From: Apostichopus japonicus
Lineage: Eukaryota > Echinodermata > Holothuroidea > Aspidochirotida > Stichopodidae
NCBI RefSeq assembly: GCF_037975245.1
Contig: NC_092582.1
Location: 15,331,077 to 15,395,076, forward strand
Direction of reading: 5' to 3'
DNA length: 64,000 nt
A program made the translations under genes and the position numbers. The notes below the pieces were generated by a model. The model searched no databases, was not told the DNA's origin, and saw only the letters and a list, made by a program, of their open reading frames with translations. Below are positions 22,571 to 36,700 of this stretch, one piece after another. How positions within the stretch are numbered: position 1 is the stretch's first letter; each line of letters starts with the position of its first letter.

Positions 22571-24674
22571 GAGATAAACAAGTCATTGAACACCAACTTA
22601 AAAGAAGAAAAAAAAAACATATTTTAAATTCATCATCATTCTGACCCAAAAATGAGGTACTAATTCTAGGTTAATTTATACCAGTTAGTTGTGCAGACTG
22701 ATGGAAGATTAAATTTTTGGGATAAAATCATTCAAGAAGGAGGTAATTATCCTACATAATGAAAAGTATGCAGTAGTTCTGATGTTATTGAGGGAATTTG
22801 TTACCGTTTACCTCAAATAACCAAAGACTATTAATGATATCAATTTCACAGCACAAACTCAGGAACTTCATGTGGTGTAGCACCAATAACTGTCTGTTGA
22901 GCTCTATGGGTAACCCTGATCAGATTGTTAACCAGACACAAATTGATGTCACCTGCAATCTCACAAGCGCTTGGCGGTATGATTGTTATAATGCCAAAAC
23001 TGCTTGAATGCAAGTTTTCTCTTGAATTTTTATTTTATGAAATTAGTGAAACAAAAGGTCATCAGTATGACCCACTAATATGCGAAAAAGACCAATTATG
23101 CTCATATTTCAAAATGCATTCAACTGCCACCCTCAATATATTTTAAAGATCATCAGTACGGAGTGTTAGCTCAGTGGTTAACCCCGGTGCCTTCCAATGA
23201 TAAGGTCCCCAGTTCGAGTCACTCCAAGATTAATGTATGTCGTCCAGTTACAGAGTTGTTGACAATTGACAATTCATAATCAGGGACGTTAAACATGAAT
23301 CTAAGAGACTGACTTCGGTCAGCTTGCGGCTTTGATAAGCCAATGAGGCTGCTTCTCGAGTTTCTGCTTGCAGGAGGATCTAAATACATACAGTATTGGT
23401 TCTAAATTTTAACATGATAAAAGCAGAAAGAAGTTTCAAAATAGTACTTTCCTGATGGTTCTGCATCTTCAAACAACTTCCAGATTTTGAGGAGTATTAG
23501 ATTAGACAATAACTGGTTCAGAGAGGAAAAATATGTACTGCGTGGTGGCAAAGTGCTTGTTGTAGTTGGAGCATGAGTGACCTATTAAATGGCTTTCTAT
23601 GATATTTGGAGACAATAGTGATGACCATTAAATTTCTAATTGAACATTTCTCTATCTATTTCTGGGAATAATTTGGAAAGTACTTTGGAAAAACTTTCAA
23701 AAATAACAATTACAGCTTTAACAGTCCTATTCCTATCAAATTATAAATTCACATGAGCTTCAGAAACTTTAATTTGTAATATGTGTCTAACATAATGTCA
23801 TCACTTTACGATTCATCACTTCACGATTGAACACAGTCAACATCGCAGAACTAGTACTAAATCGAACATTATTATTATAGTACTATGTATGTGAAGCATC
23901 GTAGCCTATGTGCTTTTGTAGTCCAAAATTGCGTAATCTTTCATTGACCACGGTCTCGCTCAGCATACAGTAACAAAGGTAACATTTGACTTTTATTGAT
24001 TGTTTCTGCAAAAATTAATAAATAATTACCTATGAACAGGGAGATCTCTCATTCGGTGATTTACTTTAAAGAAGGGGTAACCGGAAGGATGTTCAGCTGT
24101 GTAGCCTGTATAATGTAATGTAAAAAAAGAAAGAAAGATGTTTGTCGGTGTAGCAGCGAGCTTTAACCCCACTAATGTAGAATATCCCCTTCCCAAAATA
24201 TTTGACGGGAAATAATGTCCGACGAAATAAGTATCCTTGAAAGTGTTCGAAGTTAATTCGAGCATCCTTTTGATATTGGAAAATGTTTTTATACCGAATG
24301 AAATGATTCAGATGGTCTAAGTTTCGACAGAATGAGATTACTCTCCGTTCGACTGACGCCCCCAAGCGGATGCTCAGGGCATTATTTCCCCTATTTTTTT
24401 CCAGCTAAGACTAAACGAAGTAATATGATAATCTTAGGAGGGTGTCACGAGTAGATCAGTTACAATGTCAGTTTGGGAGAGACCATGTAGCTTTAAGAAA
24501 GAATCTGCTAAATGAAAGCAAAACAGCTATTTTCCGATCTCCGGTAACCACATGCGATAAAGGGGACTATTAATATTTTCGCACCGAATAACATCACTTG
24601 GCACAAATGAGTAAGCTAAAGGAACACTAACCCCTAGGTTCTGATTTCATCAAGGTTACAGCCTGCATGAGAAA
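22571..24674. promoter_or_regulatory. Divergent intergenic region between FPGS and DDX31
   Basis: About 2.1 kb separates the two start codons, and both genes are transcribed outward, so this must hold both 5' UTRs and promoters. I see no clear TATA box at a defined start. One SINE occupies 23158-23390. No other coding exon is supported here, although an extra 5' non-coding exon of DDX31 could be missed. Confidence 0.55.
23158..23390 (+). mobile_element. tRNA-derived SINE, family C (copy 1)
   Basis: A tRNA-like head (AGTGTTAGCTCAGTGGTTAA as A-box region, then CCCAGTTCGAGTCACT as B-box) is followed by a body with TGTATGTCGTCCAGTTACAG, TTGACAATTGACAATTCATA and CTGACTTCGGTCAGCTTG, ending GGAGGATCTAAATACATA. 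The same body is present inverted at 42366-42608. Confidence 0.8.
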
Positions 24675-24728
24675 ATGGACGGTTCGGGAGGATTAATGCT
24701 TAATATCTTCGCTTCTAATAAATTCAAA
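24675..24728 (+). CDS. DDX31: DDX31 coding exon 1 (proposed)
   Basis: Reads [18 protein letters not shown] and then a GTACCG donor in phase 0, exactly fitting exon 2. A DGS...L.N start resembles the N-terminus of animal DDX31. An in-frame TGA lies 33 bases upstream. Not proven without transcript data. Confidence 0.55.
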
Positions 24729-27700
24729 GTACCGGTAATACTATGCTGCCTTTATTTTCCGTTTATCTGTCGTTCAGTCACAACGTTCCTAGGCCGAGTT
24801 AGTAGTTGCTTCATCCTTTTTTATGTACATTTCGCGCAACTAGGGTAGTGTATGCCTACTAGTACATGTTCAATAAGGCGTCACATGTGCTTCATACGTG
24901 CACATGCAATCCCGAATTTTGGCTTAGATCCCATGGGCACATTTACGAACGATTTATCGGTTTTATTTATTTGAATAACATATATTTTAGGCTTAGTCGT
25001 GCATTAAATTCTTCTCTATGATATTACGTTAGGGTACACAGATAGGTATTGTGGGCCATGCAAAAACCCACTGAGGTTCTGTGCAGTGTTGGGGTTTCTG
25101 TGCACTTTTTTAAAGTTTGACTTACAACGTTTGGTTACAGATGTGTTAAGATAGTACTAGTAGCGTACCACATACCTCTTGCAACCTCTAGATGTAATAA
25201 TCATGCAGCTACTCCATCGACTCCTACAATCATTTTATTTGCAAATTCAGTTGTAAAATGCAGTTTCTGTCATTTTTATGCCGATAAGATTGGAGCTACA
25301 GTAAGTATAACACATACAAATTTGGTGCATATTTCAGCAGCTAAAATTAATCAATCGGCTCAATTTTTGCAACAATTACAGATAGGTTGCACCAAGTTTC
25401 GCCTGGCAGCTGGCAGAATAAGGTGCAGTGTCCTTACTAGATGCATCCAGTTGCCGTGGGAATAAGAAAATGTACTTCTTATGTTAATATATACAGTACA
25501 GTAGGTGGAATAAATTCAAAAGGGAATGATGAAATATATTGGCAGTTAGAATTAGGGGTTGCTGTAGTAAAAAGTACTGCCCCAATCCCTCCCCCCCCCC
25601 CCAACAAAATAGACCTTGTATGAAACATCACTTCACTCTCAAAAACTAGAGATCCTGATGAAAACACCAAAGAATGAATGAATCAGGGGATCATACCCTC
25701 ACATATGTCCTGTATTTGGATGACAAGTTTAACAAACTGTCAGTGATTATGTACCTTTTCTCCTGTTTCCTCTTGACAGAAACCAGATAATGAAAGAAAC
25801 CTGCGGAAGCGCAAGTGGATGTCACCCAGGGAGAACGACACAGCAGTAGAAGGATCATCAAGGAACCGACGGAATCTTAAAGGTACAGATTCTACAGAGA
25901 ACAAAGGAACGTTAGATGGATCAGAAAAGAAAAGGGCAAGGAGAGATGACAAACCAGGACAGACGCCCCAATATGGCTCTGGACAAGTCTTTTCATCTCT
26001 GTTCAGGAAGAATCCAGATATTCCTAAACTTATGGCGTAAGAATTGATATACATTGTACTGTTCATATGTTTTGTGGCTCTATGGGTGCAGTTATATTAC
26101 CATTAGAGGCCACTCCCCACCCTTTACCCCATTCCTGTAAGACCACAGGAGAAAATTAAAATCTTAAACCACCAGAATAATATCTCAATGGAAGGCAGAG
26201 GAATGTGGAAACATGTAGAAAGCTAATATAAGCCTTAAATAATGAGGAAGAAAAGCATGTTAGTTGGAAATTTATTGCCACATGCAAGAAGATTTACTCT
26301 TTTTGAAAGGAAGTACATTATAAATAAACAAGTGAAAGAGTAGAAGAGAGGAGTGTGCATGACATTTGATAATTTTCTCATAAAGTATCTCATAAAGTAA
26401 CATTGTAACAGCTATTATTGTAGTCGTCACAACACACAGACAATAAAGCCGTAATCACAGTGACAACACAAATATCAGTAGGGAAAAGGAAAAGGTATGA
26501 TAGTCTCTGAGAATGTATAGACATTAAGCACTTTTAAAACTTCCTAAGGACAAAATTGTGTTTATTTTGTGTAATCTATACTATATGATATTCAAAGAAT
26601 ATGTCTTTAGCTAGGTGGATTTACAATCAGTCCTGAACTAAAAAGTTTACATCAACATGAGGTGATTACTTTAAAAAAAAATGAAATGATGTTACACCAT
26701 TTCCTGTACTTGTTATCTGTGTATTTTGTTGTACTGTCACCAATCAGTACTAACTAGTTAAAGTCTTTTGGCTTTTACTTATTTGGCATTGAGGGTTTTC
26801 CTTCTAAGTTTGTTTTATTTCCTATAAAATTCTGTCTTTTATTCAGTTCAAATGTTCAACAAACGAAGGAAGACGTTTTTTCCATAAAATTCTTCAAAGA
26901 ATTAAACCTGCACCCCTTTATGGTGAGTACTTCCCATATCATGTTCTTTTCTGGTAGCTTGTAGCATTTAACATGAAAGTTTAGAATTGATGCATTTTTA
27001 CCTCAGGATCGTAGGCATTAAATTTTTACATTTCCTTCGTTTTTATTTATCCCTTGTAATTGACCAAAAAGCTAAATTGAATGTAGGTCTTTGTGATTTA
27101 TTTTATCAAGTGAAATATGTAATTCATATTATTCATATGTTCCGTGATTTGTCTTTGGTGACATTCCCAGAAGTTAATCTGGGCTAAAAAACCATTGGGT
27201 ATTATTTCTTGCCAAGAGTACTCATTTTCAAGGAATAATTCATCTTTACCTTTTGTGTATCTTTTTTGCCCTAATAATGAATTTGTTCTTATAATTTTAC
27301 ATAAAATACTAACTTTCTGTACACAAAAACTGGTATGTACATAGCTTTTCTTTTGTATGACAATTTAGCCATGTAGAGGCAACACTAGATGTTGTTACCC
27401 GCTGTTTTCCTTTTTCTGAACATTGCATATCTAAACAAAAGCATGATGTGCCTAATTAGGTGGCTCTATTGTGGATTGTTTCGAAAAGGAAACTGAAGTT
27501 TTTGTTTGTATATAGTAAACCAGTGTTGAACAAACCTTTCCAAACATAGCTTTTTTGTTGTTTTTTTGGTCTCCTCTAGGCTTTCATTATGTCAATAATG
27601 ATATTTCTTTTGTTTTATTTTTCAATTATTATAGATTTCCAATCTTGAGAAACAAATGGGGTTTGAGCATGCCACCTCAGTTCAAGCAAAGGCTATTCCA

Positions 27701-30700
27701 GTAGTAATGAAAGGCGGCGATGTCTTAGTCAAATCACAGACTGGCTCTGGTAAGTAAGACAAATATAAATAGTATTAAAGCCAAACACACACAAACCGAT
27801 GCCTATCAAGAAGACCTAATATATCATGCTGTTAACCTTTCACAGGTTCCCGCAATGACAATATTACGATAAGGTACTTCCTTTACACTGGAATTTAGCC
27901 CTTCGCAAAGAATGAGCAATAAACAGGACTATGGACGCTGGCCATTCTCTCTCCGTCTGTGTTCTGTGGTATACCCAAGCTAGGTTTAATTCGACGCAAT
28001 GCGTGCAAACAAACAAATTTGTCATTCCACTGATAATTCATGACAAATGTATTTTGCTCTGTGTTTTTGTTTATATTAACATTTTTTTTCTTTTTTCATT
28101 TTCTATTTCCAGGTAAAACTCTAGCATTTAGTATCCCTATTATCCAGTCTCTACAGTGTGCACAACCGAAAGTTCAAAGGTCAGACGGTGTTTATGCCGT
28201 GATACTAGCTCCAACCAGAGAGGTAATGTGAAAGGGACTGTGTGTCTTTGGTTGAAAATTTTTGTGGTAGAATTATTACTAAAGTAAATAAAATTGCAAT
28301 TTCATCAGGCTAATACAAACTTCTACATTTTTGCACCATACACTAGTTAATGCGGTTTATAGATATAGTTCTGTCTTTGGTTGACAGTTTTGGGTTGAAA
28401 TTCAAGGTAAGACAAATGTCTACGTTTTTGCACCAAACGAAGATTTATGTTTCAGAATCAGAAACTGTTTGTATACAAGAACAATGCAATGAGGGTCTTG
28501 AATGACAATTTGTAGGATACAAGAAAAATTTGAATAAGTTTTAATTTTGAGGCCTCCTGTGAAGCTTTTGGGATATAACAACCTAACAATAGATAAATAT
28601 CTTCTATTTCATATTAAATCACTCTTTCTTCTGTTTCATCGTTCAGCTTGCATTGCAGAGTTTTGAGACATTGCAGACCCTTGTGAAGGTAAGTTTCATT
28701 CACTAAATGTATAAATTAGAGTACTTTTCTAGTGAACAGGCTCTTGAATTACCCAGGTGATTGAAAGTAAATATAATATCTTCTCTGTCATGCTGCAGGT
28801 TCAAATGATAGTTTGGTGGTTGAGCATGAAAAGGCTTAGTCTCATCAACATCAACAAAACTGTATAACAACAGATGGACACAAGTGACAAAGTACCCTTT
28901 ACAAAATAAATTCTTCAGAATTAGAGTTGTGTTTGCAAATATAAAAATTCTGAAAAAGTTTAGCCCCAGTGTACTTTAGTTAGGCAAGTTTGAGGTCATC
29001 TTTCCATTGTTCATATTGTTCAGTGGAAGGTTTTAGCAATGCAGACTATGATTCAACATTAAGCAGTGGCTTGTACAGAACTCAAATTTGGGGGGAAAAT
29101 CTACAGCCCCCCTCCCCTGGTTTAGGTAGGGGTATGAACCTTTATGGAAGATAATATCTCTATATATATTCTGTTTGCAATTTCTGCATTTCTTGCAATT
29201 TCTGTTGAAGCAATTTCTTAACAATCTTCATCTGTAGCCTTTCAATTGGATTGTTCCCGGCTGTATTACTGGAGGAGAGAGAAAAAAGTCTGAAAAGGCC
29301 CGACTCAGGAAGGGTGTGAACGTGTTGGTGGCCACCCCGGGTCGACTGGTAGACCACATCCTGAACACCTCTTCGTTACAATTCTGGAAGTTGAGATGGT
29401 TGGTCCTAGACGAAGCCGATAGGTAAAGATAACTTTTTATGGTATCGACAACCTTTGTCTTCCGATATGACCTTTGATTTCAGCAGACTAAACTGGAATA
29501 AGTAAAGAAAGAAAGAAAAAGTTTTGAACTGTTTCTTGTCTGTATTCAGGCTGAGGTCAACTAAGGGTTGACTTTTAGGTGGTCAAAACCCCCCGGTTTA
29601 AACCAGGTTTTAACTGGTTTAAACCAAGCGGTTTAATCCGCCCCGGTTAAAACCGGCCAACCCTGGGTCAACTCGGGTAATGTTTTTTTCCTTCTTGAAT
29701 CAGCTGTATTATGTTGTCATAGTTTTGAAACAGATGATGAGTCAAGATTCACAATGTGTTTTTTTTTTTAATGTTTTACAAAGCCTATATTTCCTGCTTT
29801 GAAGTTCTCCCTCTGTGACTTTCCTTAAAGTATTTAAGGCCCTTAACGTGTACATTTACTGGCTTTATTCAAATTAAGGTAATTCAAATGTAGTTATAGG
29901 TGTTGTCTGTTTCACACTTCTTTCCATAGTTTCCATTGTAGTCCCCGCCCCCCACCCTCCCTTTTCCCATTTGGAGCAAAATTATGAGCTCAGGTCTCAA
30001 CCACTGTTGCTAACTAGGAATAGTGTATTGCTTATTAGTTTTCAAAGCCAATATTTCTCTAAAGGACAAAGTTCCATAGCTTTACTGTATATACAAGCTC
30101 ACCAACCTTCTTCGCTGTGAACATTTTCATGCCACTATTCAGTATTTCAGCGTCTGTAATGAAGATTGCATTTTGAACTGCACATCCCACTTTTCGTACC
30201 AGTGAACACTTGCCCTGTAGTCACAGTAGGTGATGTGTTGTTTTTGAATTTGAATTTAATTTGAATTTATTGTCCACAATCGGAAATTCGGCTTACACAG
30301 GTCGTAAACGAAAGAAGAAAAAACAAATAGCAATAGATTAAGTCAATAAACTGCTATACACATACAATAATACAACAAATAAACAGCAAGTCCTACAAAT
30401 AAGAAACTTATCTTCTCACTTGTGAATTAAATATATGAATAGAGTTAGGCACAAATGAGTATCTGAAGCGGCCCCTAAGTGTACGCAGTGTACATAAATG
30501 CAGTCCAGAGCAGTTGTAATTATAGTGCTGAAACAAAGTGTGTGTCGGGTCTTGCATGATATGTTTCAATTTATTGCAGACCCTCTCATGGTACAAGTAA
30601 TCTAACGATGGTAATTGAGCACCGATTACACGCTGAGCAACTTTCCTAGGTTGCTCGAGCATCTTCTCATCATTTTTTGTACCATTGGCAAAGTAACAAA

Positions 30701-33700
30701 TTATGTTGTACATCAAAACACTTTGAATGTGGGATTTATAAAACAAGGTCATGATTGTTCAATTTGCTCAAGAAATACAGCCAGCTGTCATTAACCACTG
30801 TCATCCGACTAACACTCAACCCAAACTACAATCATTCCTTATTAATTTATTTTTAATTGTTTTATTTTGCTGCTAACAGGTTGTTGGACATGGGCTTTGA
30901 GAAGGACGTAGCGGCCATCTTGAATGCTATTAATAGCCAATCGGAAGGATGCCAGAGATTACTGCTATCGGCAACATTGACACAAGGTATTTTAATTTGG
31001 CAGAAAAGTAAAAAAATATGCACTTTTGCATCATTCTGTGATAAATGGAAACAGTTGACATTAAAAAGAAAACAAATTGTGGATAGGGTGTGAGGCAACT
31101 GGAAATCTGATTAACTTTGTGCAATTATGTTGAGAAAATGAGAAGAATTTAGAGCAAAGTGTTCTTGAATGTTTTGAATTATAACACACCAGGAGTTTTG
31201 TTTTTTGAGCATCACAGTCGTATGAATATGCTAAGCCTTGTCCTTTAGTTGATCTCTCATATTTTTATATCTGCAGGTGTGGAGAGATTGGCTGGTATCG
31301 CCCTCACCAACCCGACATTCATCGACGTAGCCAAAGATGAAGCAGTGGTGTTGCCGTCGACCAAAGACCAAAGCGATTACGTACCGGAGGAGGAACTCTT
31401 ATCGACAAAGCCTACACCAGTAGCGGAGGAAGAAGATTTTAATTTTACCATCCCAGACACTCTGGAACAATATTACATGATCGTGCCCAGCAAACTCAGA
31501 TTAGTCACCCTCTTTGCCTTAATTCTCTCAAAATCTACGGTAAAGTATTAAATGGAAATTTGCATGCTCTAGTGTATTAATTTATTAAAATAAAATACAA
31601 AAAACGTCAGCAAACTGTTAGCAAACTGCTTATCCACTAAAGAGCCTGTGTAAGAGAAATGTGTAAATAGTAAGTAGGCCTGATTCAGCCTCTTTGCACA
31701 TCTTTCTCTTTGTGTTCACCATGCTCATTAACCTGTCTGTATTCTGTACGTGTTTTTGTCCCTTCTGTTACTGTTACTTGTCATTTAGCCTTTGAAGAAG
31801 ATCCTGCTAAGATCGAAACGTCAGGCCAACTTACTTTTACACATTGATTTACTTAGTAAGACTGACTGAAAGAGACCAACTTGCTAGTAATTTTAATATT
31901 CCTTCTTTGTTTTTGGGAGAAACTTTTAGATTAAATGTATTGTTACTTAGCTATTAATTATTTAGTATACTTTGTTATAAGATTTAAGTTTTCGAAAAAG
32001 TTAACCATCTCAACAAAAAAAACACGCTATTGCTAGAAAAATTTTGAGAGGCATATTTTAGTTTCACTGAGAGTTTAAATAACATAAAATAAACATATCT
32101 GGTGTAATAAGTGCTAACATTTTGTAAATCACAAATACTGGTAGAGTATATATGTCACCCCGACATGTAAGCATTTATGGGTGTTTCTGCTTGCATGTAA
32201 TAGTGCTATTTTCTACAGCTATGATCTTTGAACATTTGATAAAACATTTGAAATAAAAAGTGAAAATCAGATATAAATTTATGAATTCCGTGCTAGGAGT
32301 TTTCATCATGGAGGCATCTAATCAGTCGTAATAATTATATCTGACTGAATAAATCCTGCAAGCATTGTAATGGTATAATGTATACCACTTTCTTACTTGC
32401 CTAATTCCCAGAATTAATGAAGTATTTATTAAGTATTATGTTTCCATTTTTTCATTGGAAAAATCAGTGACAGTACTGGGGTTCCTGATATAAGGCAGCC
32501 ATCATCTGTTTCATTGCAAATGAAATGGTTCAAAATGTTTAATTGGAAAGTGAAGCAATTTTTAATTGAAGAAATGTTTTACCCTGGCAGATGGAATGCA
32601 AGATTCTGGTCGGGAATATTTGGTTATAATAATAATATTGAGTATTTCATAAAGCGCAGACCTATCCACCGATAACGGTGCTCAAGGCGCATCACAAAGT
32701 TACGCTGGTCAAACATAGAGACAATCCTTCCAAGTAGCAGCAGCAAAACAGCACTCAAATGACAATTTATCTCACAGGAACCCATTTATACACCTGGGTG
32801 AAGAAAGGCAATGGAGATAAAGTGCCTTGCCCAAGGACACAATGTATTGGTCTGGTCAGGACTCAAACCTGAAAGCCTTTAGATGACAAGTCCACTGCCT
32901 TAACCACTTGAACACAACCCTGTCACATATATACTAACGTTACGCACAAAATCTTTAATATCTGTTTTTCTTCCTTTGTTCATTTAGCGATCTTCAAAGA
33001 CCAAGATGCTGATTTTTCTATCCAATCGAGACTCGGTAGAATTTCATTACAATTTGCTGAATCAAATGCTTTGTCCTGGAGGGAAGGAAAACGCGAATAA
33101 TACGGGATTAAAAATATTTCGCCTTCACGGGAGTATGGAACAAAAGGTAAGGACATGCAGTAAAAAGATTATATTTATTGGGAGGTATTTATGATATGCA
33201 GTGAAAGATGAAATTTTGACCTGGACTATTCTTTTAATGATATAATCAGCTAAATGTACACACACTTACGTACAAACGTGACAGAGAAATGTGAAGGCTT
33301 ATGTTTTGATTGGTACTAAAATATTGATGGATGGATGGATTTGTGTTATATCTGTGTCACTGCGATACACGTTTAACTTGTGTAATTGGTTATGATGTGT
33401 GGTTTGCTATTTCTTGGTCTCAGTAAGCCTCAGTCAGCCTCAGTTTAGCCTCTGATAGCTTTATAGGTTTTGGAGGAAAAAGGAGAATATATACTCTACA
33501 AATAGTACAATGTTTTTTCTAGTTGTCATAAATTTAGAGGTTTTTTTTTCATTAAAGTTTCCACAAGTTACCCTCCCCCAAAGACAAAAGAAAAAACAGA
33601 AAGGAAGGCTTCTTCCTCGTTCGTCTTTCAGGTTCGCAGAGATGTTTACGAAGAGTTTCACAACAAAGGAAAGGGTATCCTGCTGTGTACGGTGAGTTAT

Positions 33701-36700
33701 ACGAAAGAATTTAGCAAGTTTTTTTTCTCAAAGAAAATGTCGTAAACTCAGTCGAGACGAAGTTAGAGAAACATCAGACAAACGATAGAAAGTTGCATTA
33801 CAAATTTATCATCTATGTAAATTAATATCAGACAATATCCTGCATTGGACAATTACTGTACTCTTAAACAAAAATTATAACAGGAATAACTGCGGATATA
33901 AATGCACACCGGTTTGACGTAAGCACTACCCAATTGCTGCACCGTGGTATCGCTCAAACTTGGAAAGTATTAATACACAAGTGTTGGTAATTACAACCAT
34001 AATGTAGATTATTGTTAGGAAAAGGAGAGTCATGTTTGAAATGTTTTGGTTTTGATTTTACCTTCTTACATTCTAATATCTGGGGGCCAACCTATAAAGA
34101 TATCTATCATATATGTGACTGAAGCTGTTTCTTAACATTATGATCTCATGAAAAATTGCAAAACACTGCCGGATCATCGAAACGTTGAATTAACTACCAA
34201 ACCCTGATTAAATATGGAAGCTAAATGAGGAAGCTTTGTGATATATGTAATCAATATGTCACCAAAAGTGAGATATTACTTATTACAAAGAACAAAAATT
34301 TTTTTTATTTTTTAAACATTTGGTTCCTACGTTGCATTCCAAGTTTTTGGTTCCTTTTTCTCTTTCATACGCTTGAAAACTTGTTACAGAGACTTTTCGT
34401 AACTTGTGATCAAACTACGTAAACCTCACACATATAATCAGATACTCCCCTCAATGGACTGTAGATTTACATTTGGTTGTTCATGAGGTATTATTTAATG
34501 GGTTTAAAACCATATTAGACTTGTGTTCTACAAAATTTGATGTAATGTCTTGTTTGGCCTAGTTGCTGTCCTTATTCCTTAACTTTGTTGTCGTGTCTTG
34601 ATTTTGGTTTTGGTGGGATTTAAGATATTAAACAGATCCTGCCTTCAGATGTACCTTGTCTCAACAGTCATTTACAGCCAATCATCTCAAACATTCTCCG
34701 TGTCGATCTCTGACCCTGGTCTAGCCTTGACCCATAAATTTCTCAGACCTACGTTTGCCCAATGTCTCCCTTGTGATCGATAAACTACACATTGACCAAT
34801 TTGACTGCAATCGATTTCCACATTGACAGAGTTGACTGCAATCGATTTGCACATTGACTTATTTGATAGCAATCAATTTGCACATTGACTGATTTGACTG
34901 CAATTTTTTTTTGCACAGTGACTGGTTTGACTGCAATCGATTTGCACATTTACCGATTTGACTGCAATTGATTTGCACAGTGACTGGTTTGACTGCAATC
35001 GATTTGTACACTGACTGATTTGACTGCAATCGATTTGCACAGTGACTGGTTTGACTGCAATCGATTGGCACATTGACTTATTTGATAGCAATCAATTTGC
35101 ACATTGACTGACTTGACTGCAATTTTTTGCACAGTGACTGGTTTGACTGCAATCGATTTGAACATTTACTGATTTGACTGCAATTTTTTTGCACAGTGAC
35201 TGGTTTGACTGCAATCGATTTGCACATTTACCGATTTGACTGCAATCGATTGGCACATTGACTTATTTGATTGATAGCAATCAATTTGCACATTGACTGA
35301 CTTGACTGCAATTTTTTGCAGTGACTGGTTTGACTGCAATCGATTTGAACATTTACCGATTTGACTGCAATCGATTTCACAGTGACTGGTTTGACTGCAA
35401 TCGATTTGTACACTGACTGATATGACTGCAATCGATTTGCACAGTGACTGGTTTGACTGCAATCGATTTGCACACTGACTGGTTTGGCTGCAATCGATTT
35501 GCACACTGACTGGTTTGACTGCAATTGATTTGCACGCTGACTGGTTTGACTGCAATTAATTGCACATTGACTGATTTGACTGCAATTAATTGCACATTGA
35601 CTGATTTGATTGCAAATAGACTTATTTGATTGCAATCAATTTCACATTGACTGAAAATTAGTAATGAAATACATATTTATGAAAATTAGGAAACAAAATC
35701 ACGGTTTGGCACAGAGGATGTTCACTGTAAGATTCCATTGGGCACATTGTTCCAAAATCAAAACTTGTTTTGGTTTTTTCTGCCCCTGCTGGCAATCCAA
35801 CGTAACAACTTCCCTTCAACTTGGGAAGTGTGGATGTATGGCACTACCAGATTGAGATAAGATGAACGCAAACTGCTGCTTAAATATTATAAAAACGACA
35901 AAACAGCTACTTTCGATTTATGCTCGTGTTTTAATAGGGTGTTAAATTCACTCTTATCGAATTTATTACTTTGTTTTGCAATTCATGATCGCATGTTTGA
36001 TTTCATCTAAAATGACATCTGTATTTTGCCCTTTCTTCATAGACGTATGTTATTCCTTTGTGACATATAAAATTCATGTTTAACATATTTCCAAAGGCTT
36101 TCTGCACTCTTCATCTCTCTCTGTCTGTCTGTCTGACTGCGTTTACTTCCGTTCAGCTTTGCTCAAGTGCGTCAACAATTTTGAAGGTGTAACTTTTCTT
36201 AGGGATATCATTTACGACCACATCACACCAGAATCAGAACGAGTTTTGACATTTTGGAAAGACAAAAAAAATGATCGCAGATTTCAATCTGTTTGAATAA
36301 ATCGTCAAATTATGCCCTGGGAGAGGTTTTGGAATTTACAAATAGGCCCCATAGGAGTAAACTTCTACTCAATATTGTTTCTTTAAATTTTTCCCTTCTT
36401 TCTTTGTCTTTTCCAGGATGTCGCTGCCCGAGGGTTAGATTTACCTGATGTCGATTGGATAGTACAAGTAAGTTTAACGATCGAATACATAATAGTAACA
36501 GTACTTTGTACTTTTGTCTTTCCCAGTTGCTGCATTTGGGTTCTCCAAAAAAAAAAACGGTTTTGCGATATTTAAAAAATATAGTTTTGGCAGATAATTT
36601 TCACTTCGGTGAAGTTTGCAGTAACCTCAGTACACGATGTTTCTGTGATGTTGAACAATAAAGTTGTCGCAGTTTCTACCGAGAGTGAGCTTGAAGCAAA

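Noticed and set aside
34859-35635. Several minus-strand ORFs rich in QSNQS/CKSIAVK repeats, resembling a repetitive protein
   Set aside because: All are frames of the 31-bp minisatellite inside a DDX31 intron. The unit is not a multiple of three, so the frames shift between units, and there are no splice sites.
34785-35654. CRISPR-like array of regular repeats
   Set aside because: Units are contiguous with no unique spacers, and the host is an animal genome. It is a minisatellite.
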